NCBI RefSeq assembly: GCF_902491285.1 | Contig: NZ_CABUHK010000105.1 | Span: forward strand, 1-15,456 | Origin: an uncultured Bacteroides sp. | Lineage (GTDB): Bacteria; Bacteroidota; Bacteroidia; Bacteroidales; Bacteroidaceae | DNA: 15,456 nucleotides | Direction of reading: 5' to 3' | Part shown: positions 6,670 to 13,630 of the stretch, piece by piece | Numbering within the stretch: position 1 is the first letter of the stretch | How the letters are laid out: every line of letters begins with the position of its first letter | The notes under the pieces: generated by a model | The model's input: the letters and a program-made list of their open reading frames with translations, nothing else | What the model was told of the DNA's origin: nothing | Databases searched by the model: none | Made by a program: the position numbers and the translations under genes

Positions 6670-8337
6670 ATGAAATTCAGACGTTGTTTATTAAAGAAGG
6701 GATTTTTTTTACTGCTGGTTACCTTGAGTGTTGCCGGTGGTAATCTTTATGCAAACAACGAATTGAAATTGTTGACGGACTCATTGCATAGGATGATAGA
6801 TGGAAAGTCTGTCTTTGTTCATAAAAAAGAGGCGCGGATTAATCGAATCAAATGTAAATTGAAAGCTTCTAATTTAACTTTGGAGCAGGAATACAAGATT
6901 AACGTCCAACTCTATAATGAGTACAGAAAATTTGTTGTAGATTCGGCAATCCATTATATAGACAGGAATGTTGAGATTGCCCGTCGGATGAATAGGACTT
7001 ATTTAAAGTACGAGTCGTCCTTACAACTTAGCCTTCTGTATTCGATGTGTGGAAGGTACAAGGATGCGGAATTTATTCTTGAAAATATAAAAACATCGGA
7101 ACTTCCCCATGAACTATTGCCTGTCTATTATGAAACCTACTCCCGGTTCTGGGAATATTATTCTATCTCTACCACCAACAATCGGTATGGAAAACAACGA
7201 GCGGCTTATCAGGATTCATTATTAGCACTCCTTGACCATAATTCTTTTGATTATAAACTGTCCAGAGCATATTATTATAGCAGAAATGATTCTGTTAAGG
7301 CGAAGGAGATAATCAGGGAATTGCTGGAGACGGAAGAGGTCGGCTCGCCTAACTATGCCATGATTACTCATTCGTGTGCAGGAATGTACAGGTTTCTCAA
7401 TCGGCCGGATGAGGTGAAGAAATATTATATGCTGTCTGCCATTGCGGATATTCAGAATGCTACACGCGAGACTGCTTCTTTGCAGGCATTGGCATTGATA
7501 CAGTATGAAGACAAGAAACTGGCTGATGCTTTTAAATTTACACAATCCGCTATTGATGATGTCGTTTCTTCAGGAATTCATTTTCGTGCGATGGAAATTT
7601 ATAAATTCTATTCTATTATCAATTCGGCTTATCAGACGGAGCAAGCAAGGTCAAGGGAAAATTTAGTTACTTTCCTTATTTCAACCAGTATTATCCTTTT
7701 TCTCTTAGTCTTGTTGGTGATATGCATCTATTTTCAAATGCGGAAAATTCTGAGGATAAAGCGGGCGTTGGCGCAAAGTAACGAGAAACTGTTGAAGTTG
7801 AATGAGAAGTTGAATGCTATGAATAGCCAATTGAATGATACGAATAGTCAGTTGTGCGAAATTAGTAATGTGAAAGAGCATTATATTGCTGAATTTTTTG
7901 ATGTATGTTTCAGCTATATTAGCAAGATGGAGAAATACCAGAATGTACTGTATAAGTATGCTATCAACAGATACTACGAAGAGCTAATCAAGAAATTAAA
8001 ATCATCCACACTTATTGACGAAGAATTATCCGCTTTGTACGCCCGTTTCGATAAGGTCTTTTTGGGTCTGTATCCGACTTTTGTTTCTGATTTTAATGCT
8101 TTGTTGAAAGATGAAGAGCAGATTGTCTTGAAACCGGATGCATTATTGAACAGGGAACTTCGTATTTATGCACTGCTGCGATTGGGAATTACCGACAGTG
8201 GCAAGATTGCAAATTTTCTTCGCTGCTCAACGAGTACGGTTTATAACTATCGCACGCGAATGAGAAATAAAGCGGCAGTCGACAGAGATGCATTTGAGAA
8301 TGAAATTATGAAAATAAGTTCAACTCAAGAGAAATAA
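6670..8337 (+). CDS. Membrane-spanning TPR regulator with C-terminal HTH (DUF6377 type)
   Basis: 555-residue protein built like a one-piece transmembrane regulator. An export signal at about 1-28 (KKGFFLLLVTLSVAGG then LYA-NNE) is followed by a helical region to about 320 that reads like degenerate TPR repeats. A strong membrane segment at about 332-356 comes next, then a coiled coil at about 360-395 with heptad repeats around NEKLLKLNEKLNAMNSQL, then a C-terminal region ending in a helix-turn-helix at about 509-534 (GKIANFLRCSTSTVYNYRTR). By topology the TPR part is periplasmic and the helix-turn-helix cytoplasmic. I recognise the C-terminal half as DUF6377. It precedes the 3-keto-sugar genes by 237 nt on the same strand, and from memory its B. 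thetaiotaomicron counterpart (BT2160) is needed for use of trehalose, so it probably activates them. A run of eight T at 6703-6710 lies in the signal-peptide codons. I see no promoter of its own. Confidence 0.85.
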   Translation: MKFRRCLLKKGFFLLLVTLSVAGGNLYANNELKLLTDSLHRMIDGKSVFVHKKEARINRIKCKLKASNLTLEQEYKINVQLYNEYRKFVVDSAIHYIDRNVEIARRMNRTYLKYESSLQLSLLYSMCGRYKDAEFILENIKTSELPHELLPVYYETYSRFWEYYSISTTNNRYGKQRAAYQDSLLALLDHNSFDYKLSRAYYYSRNDSVKAKEIIRELLETEEVGSPNYAMITHSCAGMYRFLNRPDEVKKYYMLSAIADIQNATRETASLQALALIQYEDKKLADAFKFTQSAIDDVVSSGIHFRAMEIYKFYSIINSAYQTEQARSRENLVTFLISTSIILFLLVLLVICIYFQMRKILRIKRALAQSNEKLLKLNEKLNAMNSQLNDTNSQLCEISNVKEHYIAEFFDVCFSYISKMEKYQNVLYKYAINRYYEELIKKLKSSTLIDEELSALYARFDKVFLGLYPTFVSDFNALLKDEEQIVLKPDALLNRELRIYALLRLGITDSGKIANFLRCSTSTVYNYRTRMRNKAAVDRDAFENEIMKISSTQEK

Positions 8338-8483
8338 TTGCTGTCATAAAGAAAAAAAGCATTCCAGAACATCTACATTTTTTAGACCTTCCGAAAATGA
8401 TAATTGGTTTATATCTAATCTATTAGCTCTAATTCTTATCTACACAAAGTTATCTAAATCGGATAAAACGTTGTTTATTTGGC

Positions 8484-8491
8484 TAGTTTTG
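8484..8491 (+). promoter_or_regulatory. Possible -7 box for the 3-keto-sugar operon
   Basis: TAGTTTTG matches the TANNTTTG box and lies 84 nt upstream of the ATG at 8575. No TTTG is present at -33, as often seen for promoters that need an activator. The surrounding gap (8338-8574) also has two TCGGAT words in AAATCGGATAAA and CTGTCGGATGGC, but no clear hairpin and no terminator for the regulator gene. Confidence 0.4.
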
Positions 8492-8574
8492 CAATATCGG
8501 TTTTCGATTTATCTGTCGGATGGCAGAAAAATTGATGACTTATTCATTTTTTGTACTTAAATTCACTATGTTTT

Positions 8575-9687
8575 ATGGACACGCAATCTTCAGTAGGCAC
8601 AAGAATTAAGGTCGGTATAATCGGTTTCGGTAGAATGGGAAGATTCTATTGGGAGGCGATGCGGAAAAGTGGGCGATGGAACATTGCTTATATTTGTGAT
8701 ACCGATCCGAAAACACGTCAATTGGCTGAGAAATTATCTCCGGAATCTCATATAGTAGAGGATAATCAATGTATTTTTGAAGACGACAGTGTGCAGGTTG
8801 TCGGACTTTTCACTTTGGCGGACTCACGAATGGGACAGATAGAAAAAGCCATCCGTTACGGAAAGCATATTATTTCAGAAAAACCTGTTGCAGATACAAT
8901 GGAGAATGAATGGAAGGTCGTGGAAATGACAGAAAATTCAAATCTTATTTCTACCGTGAACTTGTATTTGCGTAACTCCTGGTATCATAATCTGATGAAG
9001 GAATATATCCGGCAAGGCGAAATAGGAGAATTGGCTATTATCCGCATTTGCCATATGACTCCCGGATTAGCGCCGGGTGAGGGGCACGAATATGAAGGGC
9101 CTGCTTTCCATGATTGCGGAATGCATTATGTAGATATAGCACGTTGGTATGCCGGTTGTGATTACCGGACATGGAATGCCCAAGGGGTGAATATGTGGAA
9201 TTATAAAGACCCCTGGTGGGTGCAATGCCACGGAACTTTTCAGAATGGCGTAGTCTTCGATATTACTCAGGGCTTTGTCTATGGACAATTGTCTAAGGAT
9301 CAGATACATAATTCGTATGTAGATATAATCGGAACCAAAGGAGTAGTCCGCATGACACATGACTTCAATACTGCCGTTGTCGATTTGCACGGAGTGAACC
9401 AGACTATTCAGGTGGAAAAACCTTTCGGTGGTAAGAATATAGATGTATTATGTGACTTGTTTGCAGATTCGGTGATAACCGGGCAGCGTAGTCCCCGCTT
9501 GCCGTTGATGCGTGATTCGGCCATAGCGTCCGGATATGCGTGGACGTTCCTGAAAGATACACGTGCCCACGACTTGCCGGCTATCGGTAATCTGCGTACG
9601 TTGGAACAAATCCGTGAACGGAGAAGAAATATGAAAAATGGATATGGATTGCTACACAGTAATCTTCCACAAATAACGAACCCTTAA
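8575..9687 (+). CDS. Cytoplasmic Gfo/Idh/MocA oxidoreductase, probable 3-keto-sugar reductase
   Basis: NAD(P)-dependent sugar oxidoreductase of 370 residues without a signal peptide, hence cytoplasmic. The Rossmann fold opens with VGIIGFGRMG (G17-x-G19-x-x-G22). The family's EKP motif is at 102-104 with K103 the usual catalytic lysine. The segment HDCGMHYVDIARW (179-191) supplies the conserved D/H pair, with H184 the likely catalytic histidine. A TTG at 8551 would extend the frame by eight residues (YLNSLCF), but the ATG at 8575 puts the Rossmann strand near the N-terminus as the family requires. It is the first of three closely spaced genes (11 and 34 nt gaps). From its neighbours and from memory of B. 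thetaiotaomicron BT2159, it likely reduces imported 3-keto-glucose to glucose. Family is certain; substrate is inferred. Confidence 0.88.
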   Translation: MDTQSSVGTRIKVGIIGFGRMGRFYWEAMRKSGRWNIAYICDTDPKTRQLAEKLSPESHIVEDNQCIFEDDSVQVVGLFTLADSRMGQIEKAIRYGKHIISEKPVADTMENEWKVVEMTENSNLISTVNLYLRNSWYHNLMKEYIRQGEIGELAIIRICHMTPGLAPGEGHEYEGPAFHDCGMHYVDIARWYAGCDYRTWNAQGVNMWNYKDPWWVQCHGTFQNGVVFDITQGFVYGQLSKDQIHNSYVDIIGTKGVVRMTHDFNTAVVDLHGVNQTIQVEKPFGGKNIDVLCDLFADSVITGQRSPRLPLMRDSAIASGYAWTFLKDTRAHDLPAIGNLRTLEQIRERRRNMKNGYGLLHSNLPQITNP

Positions 9688-9698
9688 AACAAATAATT

Positions 9699-11186
9699 AT
9701 GTCAGACATTTCGAGGAGAGACTTTCTCAAAACGGGCGCTATGGCTTTGGCAGGCATTACCATTGCTCCGAGTTCTATCTTAGGTATGAGTCACGGTCAT
9801 GTGGCTCCCAGTGATAAACTGAATCTTGCAGCCGTGGGTATTGGCGGCATGGGGCATGCCAACATTAATAAAGTGAAGGGCACTGAAAACATTGTGGCTC
9901 TTTGCGATGTGGATTGGAAATATGCAAAAGGTGTGTTCGACGAGTTCCCGAAAGCAAAGAAATACTGGGATTATCGTAAGATGTACGATGAAATGGGCAA
10001 ATCTATTGATGGGGTAATCATTGCTACTGCCGACCATACTCATGCTATTATCACTGCTGATGCGATGACAATGGGCAAGCACGTATTCTGCCAGAAACCG
10101 TTGACCCACTCTGTTTACGAGTCTCGTCTGCTGACTAAACTGGCTGCTTCAACCGGCGTTGCTACTCAGATGGGTAATCAGGGTGCTTCCGATGAAGGTA
10201 CGGATTTGGTTTGTGAATGGATATGGAACGGTGAAATAGGTGAAGTGACTAAGGTGGAATGTGCTACCGACCGTCCTATCTGGCCACAAGGACTGAATGC
10301 TCCAGAAAAGGCGGACCGCATTCCTAGTACGCTGAACTGGGATTTGTTTACCGGTCCGGCTAAGTTGAATCCGTATAATGAAATTTATCATCCCTGGAAC
10401 TGGCGCGGATGGTGGGATTATGGAACAGGTGCATTGGGTGATATGGCGTGTCATATTCTGCACCAACCGTTCAGAGCTTTGAAATTGGGATATCCTACCA
10501 AGGTAGAAGGCTCTTCTACATTATTGCTGAGTGCTTGTGCTCCACAGGCACAGCATGTGAAAATGATTTTCCCGGCCCGTGATAATATGCCTAAAGTGGC
10601 GATGCCGGAAGTTGAAATCCATTGGTATGATGGTGGTATGATGCCCGAACGTCCGAAGGGATTCCCGCAAGGAAAACAACTGATGCAGAGTGGGGGAGGT
10701 TTGACAATTTTCCACGGAACGAAAGATACCTTGATTTGCGGATGTTATGGACAGAATCCCTGGTTGCTTTCCGGTCGTAAACCTAATGCTCCGAAAGTTT
10801 GCCGTCGTGTGCCTAATGCCATGAATGGCGGTCACGAAATGGACTGGGTGCGTGCTTGCAAAGAAGACAAGTCAAGTCGCGTCATGACTAAATCTGACTT
10901 CTCGGAAGCAGGCCCGATGAATGAGATGGTAGTGATGGGAGTATTGGCTATCCGTCTGCAAGGTTTGAACAAGACTTTGGAATGGGATGGCGCTAATATG
11001 TGTTTTACCAACATTGGTGATAATGAAACGATACGGACTTGTGTGAAAGACGGATTCAAGATTCATGACGGCCATCCTACTTTCGACAAGACTTGGACAG
11101 AACCGGTGAATGCGAAACAATTCGCAGCCGAGCTGGTGAAGCATAATTATCGTGAAGGCTGGAGGCTGCCTGATATGCCCAGATAA
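9699..11186 (+). CDS. Tat-exported Gfo/Idh/MocA dehydrogenase, probable disaccharide 3-dehydrogenase
   Basis: 495-residue oxidoreductase sent folded to the periplasm. The N-terminus has a twin-arginine signal, SRRDFLKTGAMALAG with R6-R7, cleaved near residue 30. The Rossmann motif AVGIGGMG follows (G47-x-G49-x-x-G52). The EKP motif reads QKP (132-134), keeping K133. The active-site region has GDMACHILH with D248, H252 and H255. Tat export fits an enzyme carrying a tightly held NAD(P), as in Zymomonas glucose-fructose oxidoreductase. From the neighbouring hydrolase and from memory of BT2158, the likely job is oxidation of trehalose or a related disaccharide at C3. Where the electrons go is not evident: no cytochrome or quinone enzyme is encoded here. 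It is longer than the cytoplasmic paralog because of the signal and extra loops after residue 180. Family and export are near certain; substrate is inferred. Confidence 0.88.
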   Translation: MSDISRRDFLKTGAMALAGITIAPSSILGMSHGHVAPSDKLNLAAVGIGGMGHANINKVKGTENIVALCDVDWKYAKGVFDEFPKAKKYWDYRKMYDEMGKSIDGVIIATADHTHAIITADAMTMGKHVFCQKPLTHSVYESRLLTKLAASTGVATQMGNQGASDEGTDLVCEWIWNGEIGEVTKVECATDRPIWPQGLNAPEKADRIPSTLNWDLFTGPAKLNPYNEIYHPWNWRGWWDYGTGALGDMACHILHQPFRALKLGYPTKVEGSSTLLLSACAPQAQHVKMIFPARDNMPKVAMPEVEIHWYDGGMMPERPKGFPQGKQLMQSGGGLTIFHGTKDTLICGCYGQNPWLLSGRKPNAPKVCRRVPNAMNGGHEMDWVRACKEDKSSRVMTKSDFSEAGPMNEMVVMGVLAIRLQGLNKTLEWDGANMCFTNIGDNETIRTCVKDGFKIHDGHPTFDKTWTEPVNAKQFAAELVKHNYREGWRLPDMPR

Positions 11187-11220
11187 AAAGAATATCCTAA
11201 TCAAATAACAGAATAATATC

Positions 11221-12090
11221 ATGAAAAAAGTTTTTTATCCTTTAGCTTGTTGTTTAGTAGCAGGAGTTTTCACTTCTTGCGGTGGTCAGAAAGCCGGTAA
11301 TGCCCAGGACGGGCAGACATCGGACAAAGTTGCATTGTCTTATTCTAAATCATTGAAAGCAGTGGAAGCGGACAGCTTGAATTTACCTGTCGATAAAGAT
11401 GGTTATATCACTATCTTTGACGGTGAGACGTTTAATGGATGGCGTGGTTACGGTAAGGATCGTGTTCCTACCAAGTGGACAATTGAAGATGGTTGTATTA
11501 AATTCAACGGAACCGGTGGCGGTGAGGCTCAGGACGGTGACGGTGGTGACTTGATTTTTGCCCATAAGTTTAAAAACTTCGAACTGGAAATGGAATGGAA
11601 AGTTTCCAAGGGTGGTAATTCTGGTATTTTCTATTTGGCTCAGGAGGTTACATCAAAAGATAAAGATGGCAATGACGTGCTTGAACCTATTTATATTTCC
11701 GCGCCCGAATATCAGGTGCTGGACAATGCCAATCATCCGGATGCCAAATTGGGTAAGGACGGTAATCGTCAGTCGGCTTCTTTGTATGACATGATTCCGG
11801 CAGTTCCTCAAAATTCCAAACCGTTCGGCGAATGGAATAAGGCGAAGATTATGGTTTATAAAGGCACGGTTGTTCACGGTCAAAACGATGAAAACGTATT
11901 GGAATATCACTTGTGGACCAAACAGTGGACAGATATGTTGCAGGCAAGTAAGTTTAGCGAAGAAAAATGGCCTTTGGCATTTGAATTACTGAACAACTGC
12001 GGTGGCGAAAACCATGAAGGATTTATCGGATTGCAGGATCATGGTGATGATGTCTGGTTCCGCAATATCCGCGTGAAGATTCTGGACTAA
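11221..12090 (+). CDS. DUF1080 lipoprotein, probable 3-keto-disaccharide hydrolase
   Basis: 289-residue lipoprotein. The signal MKKVFYPLACCLVAGVFTSC ends in a lipobox with C20 as the lipidated residue. The next residues, GGQKAG, lack the acidic surface-export signal of Bacteroides, so it should face the periplasm. Residues about 60-289 form one DUF1080 (PF06439) domain, opening with GYITIFDGETFNGW (61-74), then GGNSGIFYL (131-139), APEYQVLDN (161-169) and GFIGLQDHGDDVWFRNI near the end. The family was renamed 3-keto-disaccharide hydrolase after work on B. thetaiotaomicron; members cleave 3-keto-glycosides, probably by elimination and hydration rather than by classical acid-base attack. It follows the dehydrogenase by 34 nt, so the product of one is the likely substrate of the other. 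Family call is very sure; the exact sugar is not. Confidence 0.9.
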   Translation: MKKVFYPLACCLVAGVFTSCGGQKAGNAQDGQTSDKVALSYSKSLKAVEADSLNLPVDKDGYITIFDGETFNGWRGYGKDRVPTKWTIEDGCIKFNGTGGGEAQDGDGGDLIFAHKFKNFELEMEWKVSKGGNSGIFYLAQEVTSKDKDGNDVLEPIYISAPEYQVLDNANHPDAKLGKDGNRQSASLYDMIPAVPQNSKPFGEWNKAKIMVYKGTVVHGQNDENVLEYHLWTKQWTDMLQASKFSEEKWPLAFELLNNCGGENHEGFIGLQDHGDDVWFRNIRVKILD

Positions 12091-12109
12091 TCGCACACAT
12101 AAGAAAAAA

Positions 12110-12179
12110 GGCGTGGATAACACGGTTTTTCTAACTGTTGTTATTCTATAACAACCGTATACTCCGCGTAATCCGCGCC
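12110..12179. repeat. Long nested inverted repeat after the DUF1080 gene
   Basis: The outer arms GGCGTGGAT (12110-12118) and ATCCGCGCC (12171-12179) pair with one wobble. Inside, ACGGTT (12122-12127) can pair with AACCGT (12153-12158), or GTTGTTAT (12137-12144) can pair perfectly with ATAACAAC (12148-12155) over a 3-nt loop; the last two options exclude each other. On the minus strand the outer arm is followed by six U; on the plus strand no clean U tract follows. It may be a dispersed intergenic palindrome, or an attenuating structure between this gene and the next. Confidence 0.5.
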
Positions 12180-12230
12180 AAAAGATTTTTATGTAAAAAC
12201 TGAATAATTATAACCCCTGTTAACTATTGT

Positions 12231-13148
12231 ATGAAAACCCGAATGTGCATCTGTGCTTTGGCTGTTTTTCTCATGATTCCGGTTGCAATGACTGCACAAG
12301 CGAAGAAAAAAGCTAAAAAGGCAAAGAAAGAAGTAGCTATTCAGCTCTATTCTGTTAGAGATATATTGAATAAGGTAGACAATAAGGACGGAAAATGTGA
12401 TCCGGCTTATACTGCCATTCTCGAGAAATTGGCAAAAATGGGATATACCGGTGTTGAAGCCGCCAATTATAATAATGGAAAATTTTATGATAGGACACCG
12501 CAGCAATTCAAGAAGGATGTTGAATCGGTCGGAATGAAAGTCTTGTCTTCGCATTGCACACGTGCTTTGTCAAAAGAAGAATTGTCTTCCGGTGATTATT
12601 CAAAATCACTTGAATGGTGGGATAGGTGTATCGCCGACCATAAGGCGGCAGGAATGAAATATATCGTAGCTCCCTGGATGGATGTCCCTAAAACGCTGAA
12701 GGACTTGGAGACTTACTGCTCTTATTATAATGAAATAGGCAAACGCTGTAAACGGCAGGGTTTGCAGTTCGGTTATCATAATCACGCCCATGAATTTCAG
12801 AAAGTGGAGGGCAATGTGATGTATGACTATATGCTGGAGCATACGAATCCTGAATATGTTTTCTTCCAGATGGATGTTTACTGGGTGGTTCGCGGTCAAA
12901 ACAGTCCGGTAGATTATTTTAATAAATATCCGGGTCGGTTCAAGATATTCCATATCAAAGACCACAGGGAAATCGGGCAGAGTGGAATGGTAGGTTTCGA
13001 TGCTATCTTTAAGAATGCAAAGACGGCAGGAGTAAACTTTCTTGTAGCTGAGATTGAAAAATACAGTATTCCGGTAGAGGAGAGTGTGGAGATGAGTCTG
13101 GATTATTTATTGGATGCTCCCTTTGTGAAGAGTTCTTATTTAAAATAA
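12231..13148 (+). CDS. Exported TIM-barrel isomerase/epimerase-like protein
   Basis: 305-residue protein of the xylose isomerase-like TIM-barrel family (PF01261: sugar phosphate isomerase/epimerase, AP endonuclease 2). A signal peptide, about residues 1-24 (ALAVFLMIPVAMTAQA at its end), is followed by a lysine-rich linker KKKAKKAKKE, so it works in the periplasm, where sugar phosphates are not expected. Likely metal ligands are all present: E76 (GVEAANY), H183-N-H185 (GYHNHAHEF), D215 (FQMDVYW), H241 (HIKDH) and E274/E276 (VAEIEKY). It lies 140 nt after the DUF1080 gene beyond an inverted repeat, so it may be in the operon with lower expression. Given the context, an isomerase, epimerase or second lyase on keto-sugars is plausible. 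No specific reaction can be read from the sequence. The 5' region (12180-12230) has no clear promoter. Confidence 0.85.
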   Translation: MKTRMCICALAVFLMIPVAMTAQAKKKAKKAKKEVAIQLYSVRDILNKVDNKDGKCDPAYTAILEKLAKMGYTGVEAANYNNGKFYDRTPQQFKKDVESVGMKVLSSHCTRALSKEELSSGDYSKSLEWWDRCIADHKAAGMKYIVAPWMDVPKTLKDLETYCSYYNEIGKRCKRQGLQFGYHNHAHEFQKVEGNVMYDYMLEHTNPEYVFFQMDVYWVVRGQNSPVDYFNKYPGRFKIFHIKDHREIGQSGMVGFDAIFKNAKTAGVNFLVAEIEKYSIPVEESVEMSLDYLLDAPFVKSSYLK

Positions 13149-13188
13149 TTCCTTTTCTAAATAGTAGAAACTGCTTGCGATAAGGCAT

Positions 13189-13224
13189 AAAAAAAGTCTG
13201 TGCATGCTTTGCATGTCAGACTTT
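13189..13224 (-). terminator. Terminator of the small lipoprotein gene
   Basis: AAAGTCTG (13193-13200) pairs with CAGACTTT (13217-13224), and inside it CATGC pairs with GCATG around a TTT loop with a small bulge. On the minus strand the stem runs into seven U. It sits 26 nt after the lipoprotein stop. It may also slow plus-strand transcripts coming from the TIM-barrel gene, though the U tract on that side is only three long. Confidence 0.85.
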
Positions 13225-13249
13225 CAATTCCCTCTAGGCTGTTACTGAA

Positions 13250-13471
13250 TTATTCAGCTACAGTTTCAGTTACTTCTACTGCTACGCTATCAGTTGCTGT
13301 AGTATCTGCTGCTGCCTGTTCTGCTTCAAGAGCTGCTGCTTCTACTGCTGCGATTGAGTCAGCGATACGGATAGAATCTGCAGTTGCTTTTGCAGCGTCT
13401 GCTGCTTTGTTACCACATGATGCGAATGATACAGCTACGATAGCTACTGCCATTAAAACTAATTTTTTCAT
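13250..13471 (-). CDS. Small alanine-rich lipoprotein
   Basis: 73-residue lipoprotein. The signal MKKLVLMAVAIVAVSFASC ends in a clear lipobox with C19. The mature part of about 54 residues is rich in alanine, with regularly spaced acidic and serine/threonine residues (ADSIRIADSIAAVEAAALEAEQ), predicted as one long amphipathic helix followed by a flexible TATDSVAVEVTETVAE tail. There is no acidic surface-export signal right after the cysteine (GNKAAD). I recall abundant lipoproteins of this type in Bacteroides but no defined function; a structural or envelope-spacer role like that of Lpp is a guess. A -7 box and a strong terminator frame it as a single-gene unit. Confidence 0.88.
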   Translation of the reverse strand: MKKLVLMAVAIVAVSFASCGNKAADAAKATADSIRIADSIAAVEAAALEAEQAAADTTATDSVAVEVTETVAE

Positions 13472-13523
13472 TTTCTTTGCTTTTTAAAAACGTAATACAA
13501 TCAATTGCTTTATTAAAACGCTG

Positions 13524-13531
13524 CAAAGGTA
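13524..13531 (-). promoter_or_regulatory. -7 box of the small lipoprotein gene
   Basis: On the minus strand this reads TACCTTTG, matching TANNTTTG, about 53 nt upstream of the ATG at 13471. No TTTG is seen at -33. The leader of about 45 nt is AT-rich. The rest of the gap up to 13630 holds long T runs and a 6-bp hairpin (13615-13630) next to the synthetase stop, but no convincing terminator for it. Confidence 0.55.
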
Positions 13532-13630
13532 TGTACTTTTTCAATATGTTGTTCTCGAAAAGCCAACTTTTTTTATATTTTTTTTGGTAACTGGCCCCTT
13601 TCTCATTCTTTCTCTATGTTTTAGAACATA

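Noticed and set aside
8551..8574. TTG start adding eight residues to the cytoplasmic oxidoreductase
   Set aside because: The added residues have no counterpart in the family, and the ATG at 8575 places the Rossmann strand normally.
13200..13487. 95-residue plus-strand open frame rich in Ala, Ser and Thr
   Set aside because: It is the mirror image of the repetitive GCT/GCA codons of the lipoprotein gene on the other strand and spans that gene's terminator.
13615..13630. TATGTT/AACATA hairpin as terminator of the acyl-CoA synthetase
   Set aside because: The stem has only six AT-rich pairs and no U tract follows on the minus strand.
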